DNA of 64,000 nt, from NCBI GenBank assembly GCA_029532415.1, contig JAQOTA010000034.1, positions 248,001 to 312,000 on the forward strand. The letters run 5' to 3'. Positions 1 through 10,670 of the stretch are shown here, piece by piece. Origin of the DNA: Marasmius tenuissimus. Taxonomy: Eukaryota > Basidiomycota > Agaricomycetes > Agaricales > Marasmiaceae. The notes beneath the pieces are model-generated. The model did not search any database and was not told the origin of the DNA. It saw nothing but the letters and a program-made list of their open reading frames with translations. Position 1 is the first letter of the stretch, and the number at the start of each line of letters is the position of its first letter. The translations under genes were made by a program, and so were the position numbers.

Positions 1-358
1 TGAGTCCAGTATCTCTTGCGGTCGGGAGCGAAGTTGCGTACCAAGAAATAGTTGTAAGTCTGAATGGTGGTGATACCCCACATCCTGAAGAGGCAGCGGT
101 GCCAGTGAGCAGGGACCATCGAGGCACTGGATAAAATCAACTTACGCTCCAGCGAGGCTATAGGACGACGAGGGACCAGTGCCGGTAATGAGTGGTATCT
201 CGCACATTGCTAAAGAGCCATGTACTCACGTTGTACCGACGAACAAGCAACCCATCTAGAAAAACTTCAGAGGTGTAGGAGGTACAGTAATTGAATTCAG
301 GAGTACTAACCGTGTTGTCGAGAGGGGGAAAAGCGATCGGCTCACAGGGTGTTGCCAT
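1..358 (-). CDS. DUF6534-type membrane protein, N-terminal part (runs off the left edge)
   Basis: Only the first four exons are in the window: 311-358, 230-255, 146-157 and 1-84 on the minus strand. They join with consensus splice signals (GTTAGT, GTGAGT and GTAAGT donors) and keep frame. The product starts MATPCEPIAFPPLDNT, then MGCLFVGTTLAGAMWGITT and IQTYNYFLVRN. This layout, an 'LDNT' opening followed by a small-residue transmembrane helix and an aromatic 'QTYNYF' end, is the usual N-terminus of the multi-pass DUF6534 proteins expanded in Agaricomycetes. Their biochemical role is unknown; they look like small helical membrane proteins. One exon is only 12 nt. A second member of the family lies at 16894-18434. 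The gene is divergent from the P450 gene to its right. Family assignment rests on the N-terminus only. Confidence 0.72.
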
Positions 359-1433
359 TGCTGTAAATCGAGTCGCGTCCTAAGGGAAAGGGAACAAGGA
401 GGAACGAAGGAGATGAGGAACCGGAAGGTCTAGATATATTAGTATATTAGAATTATTGTGGTACATTTACAGAGTCGTTGGTAATGGTGCATCGGCCGGC
501 TTCCGGAGGCGAAGATTTTGGGCATACGGAGGCTCGTGTTCTTTTCAGGGTAACATGGCCCTGGCATTCGAATATAAGCTTTGAATTTGAGCCCTGATCT
601 GATCAGTATGTAACGTGAAGATCTGGAAAGAACACTATATGCAAGAGGAGTTTGTATGGAAGTTGGAGAAGCGTGGACAGGCCATCCGAGACTCGGAGCA
701 AACATCGACAAACCGACAGTTCTCTTCCTCCCACCATAGTGACCACGCATTCTGTCGTAGACACTGCGCTGTGTAACGGCTCCCCTTTTCCAGCGAAGGT
801 CCTGCTCCCGGAGTTCTCTGAATATTCGAACCAGCTCCGATCATCTGGTAACTCTGGGATAGTACGTCCAAGATCTCGCGTTTCGTTGCTTCGCGAATCC
901 TAACAGGGGACCCCGAGCTTGGTCATATTTATCTCAAGTCCTCCAATACTTGGAGTGCGAACGAGATCAGCCGCAACACGAAAAATGCCGCCATCGCTTG
1001 GAAGCTCCAGAAGTCCGCCCGGAGATCAATTTGGTTTGAAACCTACGAGGGCCTGATTTACGTCCCAATTGGTGAAACGAACCATAAGGCCAGTTCGGCG
1101 ACAGCTCTTGTGAATTCCTGAATTTCGCTTGTTTGTATTTTCTTTGATTTTCAAGTTCTGATGTGGCACTGAGAACAACTTAATTACGAATGCTCTAATG
1201 TTGTAATACAGTGTAGGCGACACGGCAACAACGGGAACCATTCAGTATGATCTAACACCCACTAGAATTATAACGCGTGTCAGGGAATTCCGCGGATCTC
1301 ATAAAGAATTACTGTAACCGACATCAAACCCAGCACACGGTCATAAGACTCGGCTTCTCTCACAAAACCTGCTAAACACCAACTTCCGTTCTTTATCATT
1401 TTCTCCTCCCGCGCCCACTCTCTCACCACTACC
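359..1433. other. intergenic stretch between divergent genes
   Basis: This should hold the promoters of the DUF6534-type gene (minus) and the P450 gene (plus). Open frames up to about 100 codons exist on both strands around 439-903, but they overlap each other, lack splice-consistent extensions and show no family motif. A pyrimidine-rich stretch lies at about 1390-1430, just before the P450 start codon. I see no RNA gene or repeat. Confidence 0.5.
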
Positions 1434-3639
1434 ATGGCTTTCTCCATCACCTTCGTCGATTTTGTTCTAGCAGCCGTTGGGCTCTACTGCGTCGCTCGTT
1501 TAGTTTCTTCAAAGAAGTCCTCACTACCTCTTCCTCCTGGTCCCAAGGGATTGCCCTTGCTCGGAAACCTCCTGGATATGCCCAGCGAGAAAGAATGGCA
1601 CACTTTCGCCAAGTGGGGCCAACAATACGGTGCGACCTGGTCTTCGCCCTTCTGTTCGTCGGCTCACCGCGTTTGTTACCAGGAAAAATCTGCTCTGTAA
1701 CAGGTATGTGGCGTCCTCGATAGCTCCTGCAACCTCTCTGATGACGATCTCGTTCCAGTACTTGGTCAAACCCTCGTCATCTTGAATTCAGCGAACACGG
1801 CCGTCGAAATGCTGGACAAGCACGGCTCTGTGTACTCGGATCGACCTATCATTCCCATGGGAGGTGAACTCGTGGGCTGGAAAAACACCCTGGTTCTGGT
1901 TCCTTATGGAGAACGTTTCCGGAATTATCGTCGTCTTGCCCATCAACTATTTGGGAATGCTGCTCTTATGAAGGGCTTCCATCCTATCGAGGAGCTCGAG
2001 ACTCACAGGTTCCTCAAGCGTCTGTTGACACGTCCGGACGAGTTCGCCGACCACGTCAGAAAGTGAGTGCCCCCAACTGAAATGCCCTTCCTGGTACTAA
2101 TTCCTCTGTTAGAACCGCTGGCGCTATCATTCTCCGTATCTCGCACGGCTACGAAGTCCAAGAGGGCGAAGATCCATTTGTTTCCCTTGCCGACCAAGCC
2201 ACGGAGCAATTCTCGGTGTCGACAGCTCCGGGCTTCCTCGTGAACTTGGTCCCCGCCCGTGCGTTGTCTTCCCGTTGCTTCGATCACCTTACAAGAGCTC
2301 ACACACCCCACCCTCTCCCTATGATCAGTGGCGAAATTACCGGAATGGTTCCCAGGCGCCGGGTTCCACAAGCTCGCAAAACAGTGGGGGAAAACCCTCA
2401 ATGACATGGTCGACCAGCCATTCAGTCTGGTGAAATCTCAAGTGGTAAGACGCTCTAACCATACATAGAATCACTCGTTAACCATTGGTTTAGGCTGCTG
2501 GGACCGCGCCTGTCTCCTATGTCTCATCTAAACTGTATGACAAGAAACTTACTCTGGAAGAGGAATTCGAAGTCAAGTGGTCTGCCGCTTCTCTGTATTC
2601 GGGTATGTGGTACCGAGCTCTAGAATGACGTGTGGAAATGAGATTGATCTTTCTCGTTCCAGGGGGTGCCGACACTGTAAGTTGCCTATCGCGTTCATAT
2701 CAGCCCTTAAATCTCATGTAACCTTTCAAGACGGTTTCTTCGATTCACTCGTTCTTCAAAGCTATGGCTCTCTTCCCAGAAGTTCAAGCAAGAGCAAGAG
2801 CTGAGCTTGACGCCGTCGTCGGGACAGAGAGACTTCCTACTTTTGAGGACAGGGACAAGCTTCCTTACCTCAACGCGGTCGCATTAGAGGCGTTAAGGTG
2901 GCATACTGTTACTCCGACAGGTATTTCTACTTTGTCCTTACTGGGATTTCGCCAATGTTCATGTGATATTCCTCAGCGGTTCCCCATCGCGCTAGCGAAG
3001 ATAGCGTTTTCGAAGGCTACTTCATTCCTAAAGGGACTCTCGTCATTCCTTGTATCTGGTGAGCGGCTTCCCCGGCGGTACGGGCGGTCGCCGTACTAAC
3101 TTTCCGGAATTCCCTTAGGAATATGGCGCACGACCCCAACGTCTACAAGGATCCCTTCACCTTCAACCCGGACCGTTTTCTGGCTACCCCTGACCATGTT
3201 CCTGAGAAAGACCCGCGAGATTTGGTTTTCGGATTTGGGCGAAGGTTCGTTATGTATTCTCCCTTCCATACAATGTTATCTGACGGTTGCATTTCAGGAT
3301 ATGTCCCGGTAAGGACTAGCAGTCGCAGGCTTTGGCATTCATGATCTCACATTCCGTTCTTCCTGTTCTGTAGGCCGAGTTCTCGCCGACGCGTCCGTTT
3401 TCATCTCTTGTGCGAGTGTATTGGCCTGCTTCGATATCAGCCCACACGTCAAAGACGGTGTTCCGACACCCATTGACCGGGAGCAGACCACTGGGACTAT
3501 CAGGTTCGTACAACCCCCCGCCTCGTTTTTCGTTTTCCTCACTCACTCGTACCTTAGCCACCCGAATGCGTTCAAATGCAAGATCGTTCCTCGATCGGAA
3601 AAAGCCGTCTCGTTGATTCAGGCTGACGAACAGCTGTAA
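1434..3639 (+). CDS. cytochrome P450 monooxygenase
   Basis: Thirteen exons (1434-1629, 1683-1703, 1759-2062, 2113-2258, 2329-2444, 2494-2602, 2663-2676, 2731-2920, 2977-3058, 3119-3244, 3298-3308, 3374-3503, 3558-3639) give 508 residues in frame, a normal P450 length. The protein has an N-terminal membrane anchor (about residues 4-24) and a proline hinge (PLPPGPKG). The I-helix oxygen-binding motif is GGADTT, the K-helix ExxR is EALR, the PERF-like motif is FNPDRF, and the haem-binding loop is FGFGRRICPG with its cysteine ligand. All catalytic landmarks are intact. It is probably an ER-bound hydroxylase or oxidase working with cytochrome P450 reductase. Its place beside polyketide, terpene and GMC genes suggests a tailoring role, but the substrate cannot be read from sequence. 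Three exons of 21, 14 and 11 nt are needed to keep the conserved frame. Confidence 0.95.
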
Positions 3640-5125
3640 AGGCAGAAGGTCTTTAAAAGTCGTCGGTCTCCTTGTCTTTATTGATATGCTCGCTGTCTCC
3701 CCCTATCCCATCTGAACCTTACACTCACATTTACTCATCCCATCTATCCAAAGCGACACCGACATCTATTGTACTTATTAATTACCTGCTTATTGGGTAT
3801 CTATGCCAGTCTCATACTTGCCTTGAGGTCACTTATTCATCCTTAATTCATCTCCTTGGATCGTACTTACCTGAAGGCTTCAGCCACTTGCGTCGCTCAC
3901 TCTTTCCATCGATCCTCGCCACCCCATGGGATCATCAACCTTCATGATGCTCGACGTTTTATCATGCCGCCACCTTTCGAGCATCAAGCTTGTTTTCAAC
4001 ACTGAACATCTCTTGTGAGTAAGTGTGTTCACATCTCGATACTATCGAACGGCTCGAGCCTCGAGCCCTTGCAGTCCGAAAAGGGTCCATTTCATTTTCT
4101 CATGGCTCCCGATACCCGAGATGGTTACGGAGACCCTGCAAAGCTGTCCCTTTTGGTGTCGAAAAAAAAGACTGAATGCGATCGAATCGAACATTGTTTG
4201 AATGGGCGTGGAAAATTCCAAAGGGGAGAAATGTATTGGAAGGAATCATATGAGGCCAAGCAGTGAGAACAAGCCACTCTTGCTTGACAGTCTTTATTGG
4301 CGGTCCCTTTCAATACTCCCGACCCGAGCGGTCTCACAAGGTCTAATATCGGGAAGAACCCTACCTGTCGGACACTAACTACTACATACGGACCGGGATC
4401 GTGATGGAACCACAGGAAGGCATTGAGGGATTTTGAACGCGTCATATTCACGGTGCTTCTTCGGTCGCGTTCTAGACGCGTCACTGATCATATGTTTCTT
4501 GATTTGAAGGCATCAAAGCAGTACTAGTATCTCTCAGGATTACACAATCAAGCTTCGGCCGCTCTGCTTTTGGTACTCAAGTACTCACGCCGCTTCAACG
4601 CGACCCAAGTTCGCGTCTTGGCCGACGGGTCCTTCGAACAGGCTCGTACTTCCCCGCGACGCGACCCGGGAGAGATGTTTATCGACAAAGCACCCGTCGC
4701 GAAAGAAAAATCGGAAATGAACGTTTCATGAACTGGATCTAACCGACTGAGTTCCGGACTTCGCGATGGAATAGCGTCCACCTCGCCCCACGTTTCGTTC
4801 CCTGAACTAGCCGGAAAAAGAGCAGAGAAATTTTCAGAGAATTATCAAAGGGATTCTCGTTCCCTACGCGATAGGAAGTGGAAGCGGTCGGGAGAAATCC
4901 TTAGGCGAGGCCTTGAGGCGGTCCAAAAATAAGAAAGTGGTCTGGATGGAGAGTTTCCTAATACGGCTAACTTCGTGAAATTGCCAGGCCGCAACAAGGC
5001 CGCAAGGCAGTGGCTGGCGATTTTTGACTTTCCGAATCCAGACTCCTGGGAACTTCTTTATCCTTGTTGTTCGACCAGCTTGGTTCTGACTATCGTAGAC
5101 CACCTCTGACACCTTTACTGAGTCC
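3640..5125. other. gene-poor intergenic stretch
   Basis: About 1.5 kb follows the P450 stop codon. The longest open frames (4125-4484 and 4864-5211, minus) show no domain, no splice-consistent extension and no codon bias that I can recognise. The first few hundred bases are pyrimidine-rich and probably contain the P450 3' untranslated region. I see no repeat or RNA gene. Confidence 0.45.
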
Positions 5126-6264
5126 ATGGCGCCCAAAGCGAAGAAAATTTTAGAAGATGCTAGTAGCATGATCACTGAAGAGATGAAGAGTCGGTTTTCA
5201 GATGTGTACAACCAGAAGGGGCCGCCCGAACGACGAAGACTGTGGCGTAAAGAGAATACGAAGGAGGTACGTGTAGGGAGGCTGCTTACTTTCCTTCTAA
5301 CGTCTACTCCCTTCTAGCCTTGTGAGCAATGCGATAGCCGGAACGTGGAATGTACTCCCTTGACAGGACACCCATCTACATCCGTCAGATGCGCGCCGTG
5401 CTTCAAAACACATTACTCTTGCTCTCTCACAAATGACTATCGTAAATCACGCGTTATGGAGACAATGAAGATTACCGGAGAGCAATTCGACGCGTTGGAA
5501 AAGTGGTACAAGGTTGAGGGGAAAGCGAAGCCAAAACCGAAGACCAAGGCGAAGGCAACGATTGTCACGTCTCAGGCGGACTCGGACTCGGAGTTGTCCA
5601 GCCTTGAAGATGGGCCAGAGGACGCTGAGAATGGAGGTGAATCACAGAGAACATCCGCCACATTGAGGGACGAGAAGGTAAGCACGGACTTCTGACCTGA
5701 ATCGCCACGCTGTTTGACTGCCAGAAGATAACGCAGACTACGACTCGCACGGGAAGCCGGATCGATAGCACGTCGCAAGAGAAGGATTGCTCACCAGAGG
5801 CCTCAGAAAGTATTGCGGGACTATCTCAAGAGTAAGCATGGGCACTCATAAGAAAAGAGAGCATATCACTGATTTGCCAGCAATATAGGTACTCCGGTGA
5901 TGACTCGATCACGGGCGAATTCATGTACCCACCCAACAGCCAGGAGTCAATTTCACCAGAACCTGCGCCTTCTTCCACGTTAACTGGAGCCGATACCTCC
6001 TCTATTCATTCAGCTTCAATACCACCCGAATCTTGTAAGAGCTTGTCCTTCAGTCCTCCATTTTGGAAGTATCTGTTGACCAATTTTCTCTCCCCGGTAG
6101 CGCAACTATTGGTCGTGCAACTTCAGCAACTGAAACGCGAGATACAGGAGATCACCACAAGCCTTCGTTTTCGGAGAGCAACGCGAGATGGAACGATTGA
6201 CTTCTACGATCAAACAGCCTTGAAGCTTGGAGATATAATGGCTCAGTCCGGCGTTGAAGAATGA
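5126..6264 (+). CDS. small Zn2Cys6-type cysteine-cluster protein, possible local regulator
   Basis: Exons 5126-5266, 5318-5677, 5725-5831, 5889-6034 and 6101-6264 give about 305 residues; keeping the fourth intron also leaves the frame open (327 residues). Starting near residue 49 the protein has PCEQC, then NVEC, then RCAPC, then HYSC. The spacing is C-x2-C-x6-C-x12-C-x2-C-x6-C, which matches the binuclear zinc cluster of fungal Zn(II)2Cys6 regulators. The cluster is flanked by basic segments (KPKPKTKAK just after). The middle is Ser/Glu-rich and the tail is helical (LQQLKREIQEITTSL), compatible with a short coiled coil. No fungal-specific transcription-factor middle homology region is present, so it is shorter than classical members. 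It lies directly upstream of the MFS gene on the same strand. DNA binding and control of this locus are inference. Confidence 0.72.
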
Positions 6265-6452
6265 GGTTGAGTGTATCCAGTAATACCAGCGTCGTCAAAG
6301 AGCTGCCAACCAAATTGTATAGATTCTGTGGCAGCGTCCTGAGATCTGAGAGCTCACGAGGTCTATAGAAAATATCACGCTCTTCACAGAAATTTTTCAT
6401 CGCGACGACCAGTCAAGAAACGTGAGAATCATTAGACTTGTCTCCTACCATC

Positions 6453-8314
6453 ATGACCTCTACCCTCCACTCGTTTAAACCAACTAGATATAGCGTTCTT
6501 TACCCCAGATCCATGGCTGGAAAGCCTCTACTCTATTTTTCATGTATCCTCGCAGCTCTAGGAGACGCCCTATTTGGATACAGTCAAGGAATCACTGCAG
6601 CCTTCCACGTCCAACCATCGTTTCTTCACCGAATGTATCACAAGGACCTATCTGTGGAGGAGATTCAAAGAGGCGCGACCGTCATCAATCCGTTTCTTAT
6701 TGGTGAGGCCGTCTCTGTTCAGAGAGGGTACGTGACTCATCGTACACCATAGCGATCACCATTGCTTGTCTCGACATCACAGCTCTTTTCGGTTCGTTTG
6801 GTGCCGCTTATCTGAACGATTCTTTGGGTCGTAGAATGTCAATCAGACTGGGTGCTTGTATCTACTTCGTCTCTGGTGCGTTATCCTGGCAAGCCTGTTT
6901 GTTCGAGCGGATTCTGATCATTCCAGCACGGTGTAGCATTCGTACAAATGTTCGCTCAAAACCTCCCATGGTTGATTGCTGGAAGATCGTTTCAGGGCAT
7001 TGGTGGTATATCTCTGCAAATTTCGATTGGCTGGAGTAGTGTCTAAAACAACGACAGTGGGCTTCCTCTCGATGACGGTTCCTCTCTACCAGTGCGAGAT
7101 ATCCCCCGGTCATTCTCGTGGAAAATTCGTCTGTATCGAGTATTTCTTCCTCAACTGTGGTTATATGGCATCTGCATGGATCGGATACGCGTTTTTTCTG
7201 GACATGCCCTCAGAGGTTTCCTGGTGCGTACGGCCCCCCTTGTTACATTCCGGCGCAACTGACCATTTTCACTAGGCGAGGTCCTTATGCGGTTCAAGCT
7301 GCTTTCTCTCTGTTGCTCATATCTATGTCCTTTCTTCTTCCCGAAACTCCTCGTTGGCTCATCAAGAACGGGTTCAAGACCGAAGGCCTATGGACACTCG
7401 CGGATCTACATGCAGGCGGGGACATCACTGATCACGTAGTCACTCAAACCTACCATGAAATCGTCGATACTCTCGAATTCGAACAACTTGAAGGCGCAAA
7501 TGCTTCCTGGACCGAACTCTTCACTCGCTACACAAAACGTACCCTGATCGGCTTTACTGCTCAAATGTTCGCGCAACTGAACGGCATCAATGCAATTCTC
7601 CATTTTCTTCCTGAAAACCTTGATCGCGCTGGCTTCACAATTGCGGACTCTCTCCTTCATTCCGGTGGCTGCGCCGTCTTGTACTGTGCGGGGGCAATAC
7701 CGTCCATTCTCTTCATAGACAAGCTTGGACGACGTTGTTTCCTCCTCGTAGGAAGCGTCGCGCTGGCTGTCAGTCTGGCTGTCGCCGGTGGATTACAGTT
7801 CTTCGTCAACAGTATCCCCGAAGGACGTCATCGTCACTGGGGTGCGGAAGGGATCTTCTGCGCATTCGGCGTATATCTCTTCATCTACGGCGCAACCTGG
7901 GGACCCACACCATGGCTACTTGGAGCAGAGATATTCCCCACTCGTGCGCGTGCCAAAGGAGTGGCTATCGCTACTGCGTCGGACTGGTTCTTCAACTTTG
8001 TGGTCGGGTTCGTTACACCTCCTTTGTTTGATGAGATGCCTGGGGGATACTACTTTTTGTTGGTCGGAGCATGTTTGCTTTCGTTTCCTGCGGTGTTCTT
8101 TTTCTATCCCGAGACGGCGCATAGTACCTTGGAGGAGCTGGGCGAGGTGTTTGGGGATGAGCTTCCGCCCCGCCGGCTGGTTGAAGAGGAGAAGAAAGGG
8201 GAAGCGCAGGGAGAAAGCAGGCTGGATGCAGAGTGTCTAGACGTTCACCGACGGTCTGTAGCTTCCTCTGAAGCAACGTCAGCCTCCGATCAGGAGATGA
8301 TAGAGGGTAAGTGA
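6453..8314 (+). CDS. MFS transporter, sugar-porter type
   Basis: Exons 6453-6702, 6753-6875, 6937-7005, 7058-7223 and 7276-8314 give 548 residues, typical for a 12-helix major facilitator. Landmarks of the sugar porter family are visible: GYSQG in helix 1, LGRRMS in the first cytoplasmic loop, PETPRWL before the central loop, DKLGRRC in the second half, and PETAHSTLEEL after helix 12. The tail is acidic and serine-rich. The first ATG is at 6453; the start could also be at 6513. It sits 188 bp after the cysteine-cluster gene. In this setting it may move a sugar, or, as in some fungal clusters, a metabolite; the family alone does not decide. The 3-exon centre has a typical short-intron structure, with acceptor choices fixed by frame. 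Confidence 0.92.
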
Positions 8315-8402
8315 GGTACGTGGACAGACATCACTTGGACTGTACATTAGGTTCTCTTCAAATCGTCCTATACTCTCGGTTTTGCAATGTAACTTACAAT
8401 AT

Positions 8403-8482
8403 ACTCATACACGAACGTACGCACACATAGACCCCAGTTACGCACGAACTGTACTTATACACGGACTCCACTCATACACGAA
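8403..8482. repeat. short imperfect direct repeats in the 3' spacer
   Basis: The spacer between the MFS gene and the convergent phosphodiesterase gene repeats a 13-mer, actcatacacgaa, at about 8403 and 8470, with a degenerate copy near 8455. The segment is TA/CA-rich and probably lies in overlapping 3' untranslated regions. No function is evident. Confidence 0.5.
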
Positions 8483-8570
8483 TATACTTAGACGCTGCAC
8501 TCAAACATGATAGTTCCCAAACCACACAGATATACTACACGTCGTTGTCAATTTGATTTCATGCCTTAGT

Positions 8571-10155
8571 TTACATGCTCGCGATCTGAATGTGCTTGTC
8601 CAAACATGCCATCACTTTTTTCTCCTTGAATTGGCGTGCAACAGATGACCCTCTCTTCTGCACTATCCTGCGAAGATGGGAAGGGAAGTCGGTGATGATA
8701 CCATCAACACCCCAGTCTAACAACTGTTCCGCTACGCTCATCCTGTCGACCTAGGTTGCAACGGCAAGTCAGTTCGATCGATTCCGTAGCACCTCAATTG
8801 TTTATTACGACGTACTGTCCAAGGCTTGACCTGCATCCCAAGTTCATGAGCCCTATCAATCATCTCCTTCGTCGTGAACGGAATATATCCAGGTTGAGTC
8901 GGGTCAGGCGCTGTCGAGTTGGCGATGTCAGCCGTGGAGAGGATATCCGCGTCGATCTGCTTGGCTGCATCGGTGAGTTGAATGCCGAGGCTCACGTCGG
9001 ATGTAGGGTCAAGGGCGATGCCAGCGAGCCAGGCAGAGGTGGTGTTGTTAGGTCCGACTAGTGTGGTTCTAATCGGTGGCACGCCGGTTTAGAATCTACG
9101 TAGTGTGACGGAAGAGAAGGTGGAGAACGTACGGATCGGCTAGAGCAGCCAACTTGATCGACGGATCAAGGGCTTTCATCCCAACTAACGTCCTCCAGTC
9201 GAAGCTTTGGTACTAGAATGTCAAGGTTGAGTCAAGGGTAGTAAGGGGGGAGAGCATACTTGGGTCTTACGGTGATTTTGTCGTAGTAAGCACTTTGTGC
9301 GAACAGTTCATGTTGCAACTGAACGAAATCTTCGGGAGCACGAGTTTGATTTGTCTGTTCGGGGTTCACTTTCGATTCGATGTTGAACTCGACTGTGTGT
9401 TCTGGGTCCACACATTCGACGAAATCAAATAGTTCCTCCAGAGTGGAGATCTTGGTGCCAGGGTATGTAACTTGGAGAGCTAGAAACCAGGACCGTGTGA
9501 GGTTCCTTGTAGAAAGAAGGTAGGATGAGGTCGACACACGGAAATCAAGCTGCCTGTCGGAACCACAATCAAGGGTCTTGATCTGATCCAAAGTAAGGTT
9601 TGCGACGAATTTCCCGACATATGGGAAATCCGGGTCGTCTTCGAACTGATAACGAGACTATTAGTGATGAACCGGGGGAACACGACCAAGGAAACTCACG
9701 GCAGGGGAAGTATCCTGACATTTTGTTCCGACGATGTTCTCGTCGTGCCATACAATCACTGCACCGTCCTACTCAATGACCCCGCTCAGTGAGAAAGCAT
9801 CAAAGACTGCAGTTTAGTGAGATACCTTCGTGATTCCATTGTCAAGCTCGAGGGTCGTGACCCCGTCAATGAGACCCCTGCATGAAGCCAAAGTCAGCAC
9901 AGATAGGACCACCGCCAAGATAAAGGCGCACCAAGCAAAGCTAGGTAAAGTGCTCTCCACGGTCTCTCCTCGTCCGCCTCTATGGCCCTATGCATGCATC
10001 TTGTCAAAAAGTCATCGGCAAGAGTCAGCTTCCAAAAACAATACCTGGACATCGAACGGTATCTGGTCCGAGTTGAGATTGTTCCGGCGCACTGGAAGAC
10101 CCCATGCGGCAGCAGAGAGCATAAGAACGTATCCCAAGCGAGAGAAAGCGGCCAT
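8571..10155 (-). CDS. secreted glycerophosphodiester phosphodiesterase
   Basis: Nine exons (10045-10155, 9932-9987, 9826-9877, 9700-9768, 9540-9645, 9271-9479, 9133-9212, 8816-9068, 8571-8750) give 371 residues. The first 19 or so residues (MAAFSRLGYVLMLSAAAWG) form a signal peptide. The GDPD barrel follows with its hallmark residues: GHRGGRG (catalytic His-Arg), LELDNG (metal-binding Glu-x-Asp) and VWHDENI (second His-Asp). Later strands include EFNIESK, SFDWRTL and the C-terminal VDGIITDFP. The family hydrolyses glycerophosphodiesters to glycerol 3-phosphate and an alcohol, using a divalent metal. The signal peptide points to secretion or the cell surface, where it could release phosphate or headgroups. 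It is convergent with the MFS gene and divergent from the hydrolase gene. A role in the metabolic locus is not obvious. Confidence 0.93.
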
Positions 10156-10670
10156 CGTGTCGAATTTGAAGGAGACTAGGGCAGCCCGACGATACCCGCC
10201 TGTTTCATCCCATTCTTTTATAGCTCAGGTTTAGGAAACAGCACATGATTACCCGACTGATTGATAAATTTCCTTCGCCAGTAACGATCCAGAACTGAAC
10301 GAACGTGCTTCGAGGAGAATGCGATGGCGCTCGATGCCGTCGCTGGTGTCCATCAACATCATTCCAACACTGGGAAAACCTTGGCCGAAATGGAAGTTTC
10401 AGGGCAATTCGTGGAATCGTTGCGAAGTGGCCAAAATCAAAGTACTCTTTGCAAGGGGTTGGGGAGAGCGAAACAAGGAGGAGGAAAACCTGGAGAGGAC
10501 TTTACACGGGATGACGTCAAGCCAAGCCAGACATTTAGCGCTCGTTGGGCGTCAAGAGTGTGCTGTTACATGAGGCTCGGTGATGCGCTGTGATGCGCCT
10601 GAACTTGTACCACCATCATCACCTCATTTTAGACCCGCACATTTCTATATGACCATATATCCTCATTAGA
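10156..10670. promoter_or_regulatory. shared spacer between divergent genes
   Basis: About 515 bp separate the start codons of the phosphodiesterase (minus) and the alpha/beta hydrolase (plus). Both promoters must lie here. Overlapping open frames at 10305-10593 on the plus strand have no recognisable domain. A TATA-like AT-rich stretch lies near 10643-10665, just upstream of the hydrolase ATG. No palindromic operator stands out. Confidence 0.4.
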
